From NCBI GenBank assembly GCA_041742635.1, contig JBGSIF010000175.1:1-64000 (forward strand): a stretch of DNA of 64,000 nucleotides, in the 5' to 3' direction. Source of the stretch: JTS-AC122 sp041742635. GTDB taxonomy: Bacteria > Planctomycetota > Phycisphaerae > Phycisphaerales > UBA1924. Numbering within the stretch: position 1 is the stretch's first letter; each line of letters opens with the position of its first letter. Position numbers and translations under genes: made by a program. The notes beneath the pieces are model-generated. The model was not told the DNA's origin. It saw nothing but the letters and a program-made list of their open reading frames with translations, and searched no databases. Shown one piece after another: positions 27,101-35,274 of the stretch.

Positions 27101-27452
27101 GGGGTCGGCGTCACTCACACGGGATCAGATCGATCGGCTGGCGCGGATCATCGCGCCGTTCACGCCGCACATCGCGGAGGAACTGTGGCGGAAACTGGGC
27201 AACACGGAGCCGATCGCGTATGCGTCGTGGCCGGTGGCAGACCCGGCGATGATCGCGGAAGAGACCGTGGAGATCGCGGTGCAGATCGCAGGGAAAGTGC
27301 GCGCGAAACTCAACGTACCGGCGGGTATGGACGAAAAGACGCTGGAAGCCGCCGCGATGGCAGACGAAAAAATAAAGGCGATGCTGGAAGGCAAGACGGT
27401 GAAGAAGGTAATCGTCGTGAAAGGGAAACTGGTGAACATAGTGGCCGTGTGA
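24189..27452 (+). CDS. leuS: Leucyl-tRNA synthetase with insertions
   Basis: 1087 residues; bacterial LeuRS is usually 810-880. It charges tRNA-Leu with leucine. Class I motifs are intact: YPSGAGLHVGHPEGYTATD with HVGH at residues 80-83, and KMSKS at 853-857. The editing domain carries the TTRPDTVFGATYMGVAPEHPL block. Extra length comes from at least two places. One is a short peptide at about residues 182-196 (GIEGSRDRGIEG) encoded by four tandem gggatcga octamers. The other is a long segment in the editing region after VYPRVQLAMAHFAKYAPAEV. Both keep the frame. A promoter, short ORF and hairpin lie upstream, suggesting regulated read-through. Confidence 0.95.
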   Translation: MSIPIEPPSTPSTTPHSTTEQPRFRYTAALADDIETRWQQEWDQRQTFRQPNPGETGFDGTKPKFYCLDMFPYPSGAGLHVGHPEGYTATDILCRYKRMQGFNVLHPMGWDAFGLPAEQYAIQTGIHPAITTRTAIDNFRRQLKRFGFSYDWSREFGTIDPTYYKWTQWIFLQLYGAWMCEEGIEGSRDRGIEGRARPISELLAKLERGEIAAQVNPKAAEVKPLSPAPTSWAAATAEERRTIIDSYRLAYLGEQTVNWCPRLGTVLANDEVIDGRSERGGHPVLRKPLKQWTFRITAYAERLLGGLKKLDWPESTKAMQSEWIGRSEGAEIEFELEGEKASIRVFTTRPDTVFGATYMGVAPEHPLVSRIIASPAAETCVPALRAYVDRTKSRSDIERMESKEKTGVFTGVYAINPATRQRIPVWVADYVLMGYGHGAIMAVPAHDERDFEFAVKFGLPIRDVVYPRVQLAMAHFAKYAPAEVRTNERWTGVLADFLGWITSNNAGAERFGEGLGVVTSRRHPPMGGTAVQIHSAEAPPIERPGSIGERRGVSSIQWLDAIAEMKFAGIDDFTARFQHGRLFVTLGEAFVGAGNEGTLVNSANDEVSLDGLHVDAAKTTIVDWLDRTKVGNKRVNYRLRDWTFSRQRYWGEPFPIVFDAHGNHYPVSDSALPVVLPELADYAPVESEDPMPLLAKATMWMNTTAGAAGVSSALLAPEAPVRRESNTMPGSAGSSWYAIRYCDPKNDGRFVSKTADRYWMGDGYAGVDQYMGGSEHAVGHLLYSRFWHMVLHDLGHVSTMEPFERLFHQGLITSFAYQRKDKTLVATDLVEETGEGKFVERATGQPVTQIVAKMSKSLKNVVNPDDIINEFGADTFRLYEMYMGPLEATKPWNTRDIVGLQRFLQRLWRVTVNEQTGELKIATAGSETVERQMHKAIAKVGPDIERMAFNTGIAALIEFVNVATKEAGESAGSASLTRDQIDRLARIIAPFTPHIAEELWRKLGNTEPIAYASWPVADPAMIAEETVEIAVQIAGKVRAKLNVPAGMDEKTLEAAAMADEKIKAMLEGKTVKKVIVVKGKLVNIVAV
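24735..24768. repeat. Four tandem gggatcga octamers inside leuS
   Basis: The octamer GGGATCGA repeats four times. Because eight is not a multiple of three, one reading frame cycles through all phases (GIEGSRDR) without a stop; the opposite strand cycle (SIPRSLDP) is also stop-free. Confidence 0.85.
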
Positions 27453-27566
27453 GAGGGGTACCGGATCGGTCGGCATGGTGGAGTGAATGACTCGCACGAG
27501 CATGTACCGGCATCGCGTACTCCGTACAATCCGTCAGCAGGATCATCACCAACAAGGAAACGCCGT

Positions 27567-28097
27567 ATGCCACGCATTACTCCAATCGAAGCGACGTCCG
27601 CCACGGGCCGTGTGAAAGAGATTTACGAAGGCCCGCTGAAGGGCAAGACGTTCAACATCTTCCGGTCGATGGCGGCGTCGCCGGCCGCGCTTGATATGTA
27701 CCTCGCCATGTCCGGCTCACTGCACAAAGGGTCACTGAGCGCGAAAGAGATCGAGGCGATCCAGCTCACCGTCGGTGAACAGAACAAGTGCGAGTACTGC
27801 GTGAGCGCACACACGGCGATCGGGAAAATGTCGGGGCTGACCGAAGCCCAGACGATCGAGGCTCGGCGTGGTGCAATGAGCGACGCCAAACTGGGTGCGT
27901 TGGTCAAGTTCGCGCTCGCTCTGCACGACAAGCGAGGGCTGGTGAGCGACGGGGATATCGCGTCGCTGCGAGCGGCAGGGTACGGGGACGCCGCGCTGGC
28001 TGATATCGTCGCGTGCTATACGCTCGCGGTGTATACGAACTATTTCAATCATGTGAACCAGACGGTGTCGGACTTCCCGCCAGTTGTGAAGGTGTGA
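27567..28097 (+). CDS. Carboxymuconolactone decarboxylase/AhpD-like protein
   Basis: 176 residues from ATG 27567, which has AAGGA eight bases upstream; the in-frame sequence before it is not conserved. The core motif NKCEYCVSAHTAIGK has the CxxC...H arrangement of AhpD-like proteins, where the cysteine pair reduces peroxides or partner proteins. The preceding ELxA-like helix (KEIEAIQLTVGEQN) also fits. Family members act as hexamers or dimers in peroxide defence; a specific role is not shown here. It is about 110 bases downstream of leuS. Confidence 0.87.
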   Translation: MPRITPIEATSATGRVKEIYEGPLKGKTFNIFRSMAASPAALDMYLAMSGSLHKGSLSAKEIEAIQLTVGEQNKCEYCVSAHTAIGKMSGLTEAQTIEARRGAMSDAKLGALVKFALALHDKRGLVSDGDIASLRAAGYGDAALADIVACYTLAVYTNYFNHVNQTVSDFPPVVKV

Positions 28098-28120
28098 AGC
28101 ACTGCTTCGCAGGCGTGCGG

Positions 28121-29002
28121 CTACCACTCGCCGCGCAGGATCTGCTGGATGGCATGAGCGACGCCGTCGTCGTCGTTGCCGAGCGTGTGCTTGTGCGCGG
28201 CGGCTTTGGCTTCGTCGATCGCATTACCCATGGCGACGGAAAGAGCGGCCTGCTCGAGCATCGCTATGTCGTTGATGTCGTTGCCGATGGCGGCGACGCC
28301 CGAGATCGGCAGCCCGCGGCTGGCGGCGAGCCATTCGATCGCCGTCCACTTGTTCGCGGCTTTGTCGAAACACTCCAGGATGAGGGTTTTGCCTTCTGGA
28401 TCGTCGTACTCGGGGCGCGGGACAACAGCGTGGAAGTGCTGGAACATGACCTCGGAGGCGAAGGATTCGCGTACGAGGGCGGCGACGCCGTCGGTCCGAC
28501 GTTTGGGGCCGCAAACACCGACGCGTACCGTGTGAGACAGGTGCTCGTCGTGGTCGAGCGATGTCACGTAGCGCACCGGAACGTTCATCTTCTGGAACCA
28601 CCACCGGGTGACAGGGTCAATGCCGGCATCGCCGGTGGGACTCACAACCAGGTAGTCATGGGCGGCGTGCGAAGGGTCTTTCAGCACAAGCACGGCGTGC
28701 CCCTGCGACGCGAGCGCGTTCACCAGTCGGCGGACCAGGTCGTGGTGCATCGGGAATCGATGGAGCGTGCGCCGGGTCGTCGGACACGCGACCATCGAGC
28801 CGCCCGCGACGACGATCGGCTCGGCCTGGCCGATCTGGTCCGTGATGTGCTTGCATTCGACTAGCCCCCGCCCGGTGCAGATGGTGACGAACAGCCCATG
28901 TCCGCGTGCGTCGGCGATCGCCTCGCGGTTGGCGGCGGAGACCTGCCCCCGAGAACACAACAGCGTCCCATCGAGGTCGATGGCGAGCATCGAGTACTTC
29001 AT
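28121..29002 (-). CDS. HAD-superfamily hydrolase, Cof-type phosphatase
   Basis: 293 residues from ATG 29002 (an ATG four codons earlier is possible). HAD motif I is DLDGTLL at residues 8-14, motif II ICTGR, and motif III/IV GNDINDIAMLEQA with the metal-binding Asp pair near the C terminus, as in Cof-type (class IIB) phosphatases. The cap domain lies between. Substrates of this subgroup are usually sugar phosphates or nucleotides and cannot be predicted. The start faces the rplT terminator. Confidence 0.88.
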   Translation of the reverse strand: MKYSMLAIDLDGTLLCSRGQVSAANREAIADARGHGLFVTICTGRGLVECKHITDQIGQAEPIVVAGGSMVACPTTRRTLHRFPMHHDLVRRLVNALASQGHAVLVLKDPSHAAHDYLVVSPTGDAGIDPVTRWWFQKMNVPVRYVTSLDHDEHLSHTVRVGVCGPKRRTDGVAALVRESFASEVMFQHFHAVVPRPEYDDPEGKTLILECFDKAANKWTAIEWLAASRGLPISGVAAIGNDINDIAMLEQAALSVAMGNAIDEAKAAAHKHTLGNDDDGVAHAIQQILRGEW

Positions 29003-29065
29003 CGTTGAGTGCATCAGGCTCGATCCTAGGTGGGCGGCTCGCCGACGGACGAAGGATGGCACAGA

Positions 29066-29096
29066 AGACAAAAGCCCGCGGAAGATCTCCGCGGGC
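29066..29096 (-). terminator. Rho-independent terminator of the rpmI-rplT operon
   Basis: A perfect 9-bp stem (29074-29082 with 29088-29096) and a 5-base loop, followed on the minus strand by TTTTGTCTTC. It lies about 80 bases past the rplT stop. Confidence 0.8.
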
Positions 29097-29178
29097 CTTG
29101 CACAAATGTCGTTGCGACTCGGATAGAAACATGTAGTCTGGAGCGTCTTGGGCCAGACGGTGATTGGCGTGATACGTA

Positions 29179-29556
29179 TCAGGCCGCATTTTTCTGCTGT
29201 GCCCGCGTGTGCTTCTCGGCGATCAGCACGAGATCGTCAAAGACCTTGGGATCTTCGATAGCAATCTGGCTCAGCATCTTGCGGTTCAGGAGGATACCGG
29301 CCATTTTGAGGCCGTTGATGAACCGGCTGTAGCGGGTGCCGCGCATCTGGCAGGCGGCGGTAATGCGGGTAATCCATAGCGCACGCATGTCCCGCTTGAG
29401 GGTCCGACGGTCGCGGTACGCATAGCACCCGGCGCGGACCATCGCATAGAACGCGCGGTACGGCGACAGACGATTGGAACCGAAATACCCGCGAGTAGCC
29501 CTGCGGATCCGCTTACGGGCCTGGGTCCGAGCGGCCCCCTTGGTTGTACGAGGCAT
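29179..29556 (-). CDS. rplT: 50S ribosomal protein L20
   Basis: 125 residues, close to the usual length. It binds 23S rRNA early in large-subunit assembly. Conserved blocks: YAYRDRRTLKRDMRALWITRI, YSRFINGLKMAGILLNRKMLSQIA. The start has GGAGA seven bases upstream. The N terminus (MPRTTKGAARTQARKRIRRATRGYFG) is basic as expected. It follows rpmI by about 160 bases on the same strand and ends at the terminator near 29080. Confidence 0.96.
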   Translation of the reverse strand: MPRTTKGAARTQARKRIRRATRGYFGSNRLSPYRAFYAMVRAGCYAYRDRRTLKRDMRALWITRITAACQMRGTRYSRFINGLKMAGILLNRKMLSQIAIEDPKVFDDLVLIAEKHTRAQQKNAA

Positions 29557-29716
29557 GAATCTATCTCCAAACTACGGTGCCCGAACGGGGCGGGCCGAAC
29601 TCTTCGGCGCGCTTCATGCCCGGCGGACGAGACTTTTCGAATACCTGAACACTCCACGATGGCGGTGGAGACATCCCCCGAACGGAGCCGCCCCGACACC
29701 TTCATCGTGAAGCGTA

Positions 29717-30013
29717 CTAATCGTTACGAGCGGCCTTGGCGGCTTCCTTCGCGGCTTTCCGCTGCGCGGGGTTCGGGCTGCGCTTCAGCGTCGCCCGGGC
29801 CTGATCACGCCCACGGAGCCGGCGATACAGAAGTCGCTCGAGCCGCTTGGCCTCGGGGTTCGACAGGAACTTGTCTTTGCGCAGCCGGCGGAGCCGGTCC
29901 GAACTCTTGCTGGAGCGAAGGTGCTTTCCGAACGCGCAGTTGTGTCGCACCAAGCCGGTCTTGGTGATCTTCATGCGCTTCAGGATGCCCTTGTGACTTT
30001 TGTTCTTCGGCAT
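29717..30013 (-). CDS. rpmI: 50S ribosomal protein L35 with extended C terminus
   Basis: 98 residues from ATG 30013, which has GGAG eight bases upstream. The first 65 or so residues match L35 (MPKNKSHKGILKRMKITKTG, FGKHLRSSKSSDRLRRLRKD, SNPEAKRLERLL). The remaining 30 residues are a Lys/Arg/Ala-rich tail not present in typical L35 (about 65 residues). The usual infC gene for initiation factor 3 is not upstream; instead about 280 non-coding bases separate it from a divergent thioesterase gene. Confidence 0.92.
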   Translation of the reverse strand: MPKNKSHKGILKRMKITKTGLVRHNCAFGKHLRSSKSSDRLRRLRKDKFLSNPEAKRLERLLYRRLRGRDQARATLKRSPNPAQRKAAKEAAKAARND

Positions 30014-30297
30014 AGTGAAACTCCGACCCTCTCCCCCCCACTCTTTCGGCTGACCGTATGGCCCGATCGTCCCAATCCACAGCGTATGCGCTAACGAGCG
30101 TAAACAAACCAACCCCGACCGACGACCGAAGTACGGCCTGAACGTTAGGCGGGGCTAGGGCCAGTTGCAAGTGATGACGGGGCGATAGATCCGCCTTCGA
30201 CACAGGTTCTTTGCGGCATATTCGCACAATGTTTGGCGTCGTTCGCTGCTACGACTCACCGCTCGAAGTATCTGTGCCGATGCGTCTATGCTCCATA

Positions 30298-30720
30298 ATG
30301 ACATCATCGGATCACAACACCCCGCAGACTTCCGACCGCCGGCTCGCACTTCGTGTCGTCACACTGCCGAAAGATACGAACCAATACGGGACCATCTTCG
30401 GGGGCGTCATTCTGAGTTACATCGATCAAGCCGGGTTCGTGGAAGCGAGGCGGCACGGGGTGCATCGGTGGGTGACGGTCGCGGTAGATCGGGTGGAGTT
30501 CAAACAGCCGGTACACCTGGGAGACGTAGTCTGTTTTTATGCGCACACAGTGCGTGCGGGGACGAGTTCGGTGACAGTGCGTGTGGAAGTGGACGCCGAG
30601 CGATACCTGACGGGCGAGGTCGTGCCAGTGACGGAAGCGAGCGTGACGCTGGTGTCCGTGGATGCTACGGGGAAACCGATCCCGTTCAAATCGGCACCGA
30701 CGGCAGGAGATCGTGCGTGA
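30298..30720 (+). CDS. Acyl-CoA thioesterase, YciA-like hotdog protein
   Basis: 140 residues from ATG 30298; another in-frame ATG lies six codons earlier. The hotdog-fold signature is TNQYGTIFGGVILSYIDQAGF with the catalytic Asp near residue 41, followed by VTVAVDRVEFKQPVHLGD and a C-terminal strand. The family hydrolyses acyl-CoA thioesters, often medium to long chain, and assembles as hexamers in the cytoplasm. It is convergent with the hydroxyproline epimerase gene. Confidence 0.88.
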   Translation: MTSSDHNTPQTSDRRLALRVVTLPKDTNQYGTIFGGVILSYIDQAGFVEARRHGVHRWVTVAVDRVEFKQPVHLGDVVCFYAHTVRAGTSSVTVRVEVDAERYLTGEVVPVTEASVTLVSVDATGKPIPFKSAPTAGDRA

Positions 30721-30759
30721 GCTCCGGTCGCTCGACAATGCGGCCGTAGCAACGGAGCG

Positions 30760-31842
30760 TCAGGCAGTAAGAGTGAGCCGATCGGCGCGGATGCCGTGGC
30801 GTAGTGGGTCGTTTGGATCGAGGATAAGGGTGGCATCGGCGGTGATGTGGGCGTCGCCGGTGATGACGGGGATGATGCCGCCGCGGACGCCCGTGTGAGG
30901 GATGACACGGCCCGAGAAGGCGGTGCCGATGATACTTTCTTGACGCCACATGGAGCCGGGAAGGATCTTGCCGTCGGCGAAGAGGCAGGCAAGTTTGGCG
31001 CTTGTGCCGGTGCCGCAGGGCGAACGGTCGTACGCCTTACCCGGGCAGAGCACGAAGTTTTTACTATGGCAGTCGGCGCGGGCAGGAGGGCCGAAGAGTT
31101 CGATGTGATCGATATCACCGTTGGCGCTGCCGAGGGCTGGGTCACCGGTGATGCTGGCACGCTGGAGCGCCAGTCTGATGCGCCACGCAAGGTCGGTGAG
31201 GGACTCGATATTCCATCGTGATAGTTCGGCGGCGTGGTCATCAACCAGAAAAAACCAGTTGCCGCCCCAGGCGATGTCGCCGTGGAGAACACGGCCGTCA
31301 TCGAGCGTCACGGGCACGCGGGCGCGGTATCGGTAACTCGGCACGTTGGCGACCGTGACGCGGTTGGGGTTCCAATGCATCTGCGTGGCCCGGCTCTCCG
31401 AGCCGGCTCTTTGGGTGGTCCGGCTGCACCCATCGGACTTGTTCGATGGATGGTCTTGCTCATCACCCAGCGTGATGGTGACATCACCAACGGGAGTTTC
31501 GATCAGGTGCGACCCCGGCCCGATTCGCTCCAAGTGGGCGAGGGTGGCACCCAGGCCGATGGTGCCGTGGACGCACATGTTGAGGTAGCCGACGTTGTTG
31601 AAAAAGATCACGCCGGTGACGGCGGCCGGGCTAACCGGGGGCACAAGCACCGCACCGACCATCGCATCGCACCCGCGAGGCTCGTTGCAGACGGCACTGC
31701 GAACATGATCGAACGAATCGCGGAAGCGGCGGAGGCGATCGGCAAGAGGGCCGGTACCGAGGTCCGGACCACCTTCGATGACGATGCGCGTAGGCTCGCC
31801 CTCGGTGTGCGAATCGATAACGCGGATAGGTCCGTGCGGCAT
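30760..31842 (-). CDS. Proline racemase / 4-hydroxyproline 2-epimerase family enzyme
   Basis: 360 residues, about 25-30 longer than usual. Both catalytic cysteines of the racemase/epimerase type are present: C90 in NMCVHGTIG and C276 in DRSPCGTGTSAKLA; the presence of the second Cys argues against the dehydratase branch. EPRGCDAMVG at residues 54-63 is also conserved. These enzymes invert the alpha carbon of proline or trans-4-hydroxyproline. An extra stretch at about residues 129-158 (around CSRTTQRAGSESRATQ) is encoded by a palindromic repeat and is the likely cause of the added length. putA is divergent about 135 bases away, so the pair probably serves proline or hydroxyproline catabolism. 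Confidence 0.88.
   Translation of the reverse strand: MPHGPIRVIDSHTEGEPTRIVIEGGPDLGTGPLADRLRRFRDSFDHVRSAVCNEPRGCDAMVGAVLVPPVSPAAVTGVIFFNNVGYLNMCVHGTIGLGATLAHLERIGPGSHLIETPVGDVTITLGDEQDHPSNKSDGCSRTTQRAGSESRATQMHWNPNRVTVANVPSYRYRARVPVTLDDGRVLHGDIAWGGNWFFLVDDHAAELSRWNIESLTDLAWRIRLALQRASITGDPALGSANGDIDHIELFGPPARADCHSKNFVLCPGKAYDRSPCGTGTSAKLACLFADGKILPGSMWRQESIIGTAFSGRVIPHTGVRGGIIPVITGDAHITADATLILDPNDPLRHGIRADRLTLTA
31384..31432. repeat. Palindromic repeat inside the epimerase gene (family B-like)
   Basis: The perfect core CCGGCTC (31390-31396), TCC loop, GAGCCGG (31400-31406) resembles the intergenic copies near 12290 and 37045. It adds codons to the epimerase without a stop. Confidence 0.6.
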
Positions 31843-31977
31843 CGCTGAACATAGGCCCGCGAACGGGGGGAATGCTTGCAGGGTCCGATTGAGACGGGTT
31901 GCTGATATCGTTTTGCGCGACTCCCGTGCCGTACACTAGCGAACGAATCAGCATGCGCTCTACCGGAGCAGAATCCC

Positions 31978-34900
31978 ATGGCGATTTTCGGTCGCAAGCC
32001 CAAACCAACGTCCGCAACCACCTCGTCGGCACCGCGCCCGGAGACACACGCCGCACCCGTCGTCCTGCACGCCGGTATGAGCCACGAAGGCTCAGCGGGG
32101 AGTGCCAACGAGCCTCGCATCCTGGCGCTGGGGACCGAGATGCTCGCGCTGGCACGCAATCACAAATCGGGCGTTCTGAGCGCGAGGTTTTATTCCGACG
32201 CGCTGATGAACTGGTCGATGAAGGATCCGAACTTCAAGGTGCAGTTGTTCCGATTTGTCGATGCGTTCCCGATGCTGCGATCGTCGGACGATGTGTTCGA
32301 CCATTTGAAGGATTACTTGTCGCAGCCGGGGGTAACGGTGCCGGGACCGATCGAACTCGCGCTCAAGGCGGGCGGGATCGCCAAAGGACTGGCCGCGAGC
32401 CAAATCAGCAAACAGATTACGGGGATGGCGTCGAAGTTCATCGCCGGGACCGACGCGAAATCGGCGCTGGGGAACCTCAAGGAACTCTGGGACGACGGGA
32501 TCGCGTTCAGCGTGGACCTGTTGGGCGAAGCGTGCGTGTCCGACGCCGAGGCAGACCATTACCGCGACAAATACCTCGACCTGATCACCAACCTGCCGGG
32601 GGCAGTGGCGGCGTGGAAGGGCAATGCCCGCCTGGAAACGGACCACCTCGGCGCCATCCCCCGTACCAATGTTTCGATCAAGGTCTCCTCGCTCTCGGCG
32701 CGGTGCGACCCCATCGATCCAGCGGGGTCGATGAAGAATCTGTTGTCGCGTCTGGGACCGATCCTCGACACGGCGCGCAAGCACGGCGTGTTCGTCAACT
32801 TCGACATGGAACAGTTCGCGTTCAAGGACTTCACGCTCGACCTGTTCATGCGCTGCTGCGAGGAGTACGAGTTTGACGCCGGGCTGGCAATGCAGGCATA
32901 CCTGAAATCTGGCGAGGCCGACGCCCGACGCATCTGCGAATGGGCAGTCAAAAAGGGGCGTCAAGTCAGCGTGCGGCTCGTCAAAGGCGCGTACTGGGAC
33001 TATCAAGTAATCCATGCGGAGCAGATGGGCTGGCCGTGCCCGGTTTGGACGACCAAACGCGAGACGGACGCCTGCTTCGAACGGATGGTTGAGATCTTCT
33101 TGGATGCGTGTCCGGGTGGAACTGCGCTCCAGAGCGGTTCAGCTCCGAAGAACACTTCTCTGGAGAGCCGTGCCACCAAATCCGCTGGTGTCAAACTCGC
33201 CCTCGGCTCGCACAACGTTCGCTCGATCGCCGCCGCTCTCGCCGGACTGGAGCGACGGGGCTTGCCCAAGAACGCGATCGAACTCCAGATGCTGCACGGG
33301 ATGGCGGACCAACTCAAGTACGCCGCCGCGGAAATGGGGCTGCGCGTGCGCGAGTACGTACCGGTCGGGGAGATGATCCCCGGGATGGCGTACCTGGTAC
33401 GCCGACTGCTGGAGAACACAAGCAACGAATCGTGGCTGAAGGCGGGTTTCATGGACAACGCCGACCCAAAGGTGCTGCTTGCCAGCCCGCATGGTGGTTG
33501 GGGTGGTGCCGCGCTCCAGAGCGGCATGGGTACCGCCGCAACTAACGATGTTCACATCAGTGCTGGACCAACCGACACCAAGCCCGACCTTGTCACCATC
33601 GCCGCCGAGCGGCATCGACTCACGCCGGCGTCCCTGAGCGTGGGCGACGGGAAGCCGTTCATCAACGAAGCGTTCCGAGATTTTTCGAGCGCGGCGCAGC
33701 GTGACGCCTTCGCCGCGGCGATTTCCAGGGCTAGCGTCCCGCATGTGGCCAACGACACGACGCCCGCGCAGGCAAGCGAGATGGTCGCGCGAGCGCTCGC
33801 CGCCTTCAACGGCGACCGCTCAAAGAAACACACCGGCTGGCGCGACGCCGACGCACTGGTCCGGGCGCGGGTACTGACCGTGGCGGCGCAGATGATGCGG
33901 CATCGACGCGACGAACTCTCGGCCGTGATGATCAAAGAAGCAGGAAAAACATGGCGCGAAGCGGACGCCGATACCTGCGAAGCGATCGACTTCTGCGAGT
34001 ATTACGCCCGGCTCGCGCCGCGCCTGTTTGAACCGCAGCGCCTCGGGCGGTTCATCGGCGAACTCGACGAAACCTGGTACCAACCCCGCGGCGTCGCCGT
34101 CGTGATCGCGCCGTGGAACTTCCCGCTGGCGATCCTGTGCGGGATGACGGCGGGCGCACTGGTGACGGGTAACACTGTGATCATGAAGCCCGCGGAACAG
34201 ACGCCGGGCATCGCCAAACTGCTCTTCGGGATCTTGGACGATGCGCTGTCGGAAGTGGACAGCGGAGACGACGTACTGCAGTTCTGCCCCGCGCCGGGAG
34301 AAACAACCGGCGCTGCGCTCGTCCGCGATCCGCGTGTCTCGCTGATCACCTTCACGGGTTCGCGGGACGTGGGGTGCGACATCCTGAACGCTGCGGCCCC
34401 GCCCTCGCCGTTTGCCGGCTCGAGCGGTCGGACGAGCGTGGGATCGCTGTCGCATCTCAAGCATGTCGTCTGTGAGATGGGTGGTAAGAATGCACTGATC
34501 GTCGATACGTCGGCGGACGCCGACGAAGCCGTACTCGCGGTGCGGCAATCGGCGTTTGGTTTCCAAGGTCAGAAATGCTCGGCCTGCTCTCGCGTCATCG
34601 TGGTCGATCCCCAAGGACCGAACGGGCCTGCAATCACTTCCTTCCGCACTCGCCTCTGCGAAGCGACACGTGCGCTCACCATCGGCGACCCCTCGCACCC
34701 CAGCACGGACGTCGGGCCGGTGATTGACAGCGAGGCCGCGGACAAGATCCGCGGGTTCATCGAGCGCGCCAAGGCTTCGGGGCTGAACTGTCTGTCGCTG
34801 GAACTGCCGACATCGAACCCCTTTGTTGCCGCGTCGGCTCGCCGGTTCGTAGCGCCCCATCTCTTCTGGACCGTGCCAAGGGACCACGAACTGGCCCGAG

Positions 34901-35232
34901 AAGAAATCTTCGGCCCCGTCCTCGCCCTCCTGCACGCCGGCACGTTCGAGGAAGCGATCGACATCGCCAACACATCGGCGTACAAACTCACCGGGGGCGT
35001 CTTTAGCCGCAAACCGTCGAACCTCGAACGAGCACGCCGTGAGTTCCGTGTCGGGAACTTGTACCTAAACCGCGGGATCACCGGCGCGCTCGTGGGGCGC
35101 CAGCCGTTCGGCGGGTTCGGGATGTCCGGCGGCGGGACCAAAGCCGGTGGGCTGGATTACCTGCTGCACTTTGTCGAACCCCGCGCGTGCTGCGAAAACA
35201 CACTACGACGTGGGTTCGCGCCGGAGTTGTGA
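31978..35232 (+). CDS. putA: Bifunctional proline dehydrogenase / 1-pyrroline-5-carboxylate dehydrogenase
   Basis: 1084 residues from ATG 31978, with GGAG nine bases upstream. The first half (about 60-470) is the FAD-dependent proline dehydrogenase barrel (NVSIKVSSLSARCDP, VRLVKGAYWDYQ, LGSHNVRSI, YVPVGEMIPGMAYLVRRLLEN). The second half (about 600-1075) is the aldehyde dehydrogenase with E833 in CEMGGKNALIVD and the catalytic C867 in FQGQKCSACSR. Together they oxidise proline to glutamate. There is no N-terminal DNA-binding domain as in enterobacterial PutA. Residues 380-400 are encoded by a 63-bp palindromic element, and residues 509-519 by a half copy; both keep the frame and lie between conserved blocks. 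Confidence 0.95.
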   Translation: MAIFGRKPKPTSATTSSAPRPETHAAPVVLHAGMSHEGSAGSANEPRILALGTEMLALARNHKSGVLSARFYSDALMNWSMKDPNFKVQLFRFVDAFPMLRSSDDVFDHLKDYLSQPGVTVPGPIELALKAGGIAKGLAASQISKQITGMASKFIAGTDAKSALGNLKELWDDGIAFSVDLLGEACVSDAEADHYRDKYLDLITNLPGAVAAWKGNARLETDHLGAIPRTNVSIKVSSLSARCDPIDPAGSMKNLLSRLGPILDTARKHGVFVNFDMEQFAFKDFTLDLFMRCCEEYEFDAGLAMQAYLKSGEADARRICEWAVKKGRQVSVRLVKGAYWDYQVIHAEQMGWPCPVWTTKRETDACFERMVEIFLDACPGGTALQSGSAPKNTSLESRATKSAGVKLALGSHNVRSIAAALAGLERRGLPKNAIELQMLHGMADQLKYAAAEMGLRVREYVPVGEMIPGMAYLVRRLLENTSNESWLKAGFMDNADPKVLLASPHGGWGGAALQSGMGTAATNDVHISAGPTDTKPDLVTIAAERHRLTPASLSVGDGKPFINEAFRDFSSAAQRDAFAAAISRASVPHVANDTTPAQASEMVARALAAFNGDRSKKHTGWRDADALVRARVLTVAAQMMRHRRDELSAVMIKEAGKTWREADADTCEAIDFCEYYARLAPRLFEPQRLGRFIGELDETWYQPRGVAVVIAPWNFPLAILCGMTAGALVTGNTVIMKPAEQTPGIAKLLFGILDDALSEVDSGDDVLQFCPAPGETTGAALVRDPRVSLITFTGSRDVGCDILNAAAPPSPFAGSSGRTSVGSLSHLKHVVCEMGGKNALIVDTSADADEAVLAVRQSAFGFQGQKCSACSRVIVVDPQGPNGPAITSFRTRLCEATRALTIGDPSHPSTDVGPVIDSEAADKIRGFIERAKASGLNCLSLELPTSNPFVAASARRFVAPHLFWTVPRDHELAREEIFGPVLALLHAGTFEEAIDIANTSAYKLTGGVFSRKPSNLERARREFRVGNLYLNRGITGALVGRQPFGGFGMSGGGTKAGGLDYLLHFVEPRACCENTLRRGFAPEL
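33115..33177. repeat. 63-bp palindromic element inserted in frame in putA (family B)
   Basis: Two 20-base arms (33115-33134 and 33158-33177) are inverted repeats matching at 17 of 20 positions around a 23-base loop. The element is exactly 21 codons, begins on a codon boundary and contains no stop. Confidence 0.8.
33502..33534. repeat. 33-bp partial copy of the palindromic element in putA
   Basis: Shares GCGCTCCAGAGCGG with the 63-bp element 390 bases upstream and is exactly 11 codons long in the putA frame. Confidence 0.55.
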
Positions 35233-35274
35233 CGCGCTGCCCTCGAATACTCATCGCTGTTCGGAGGATTATCT

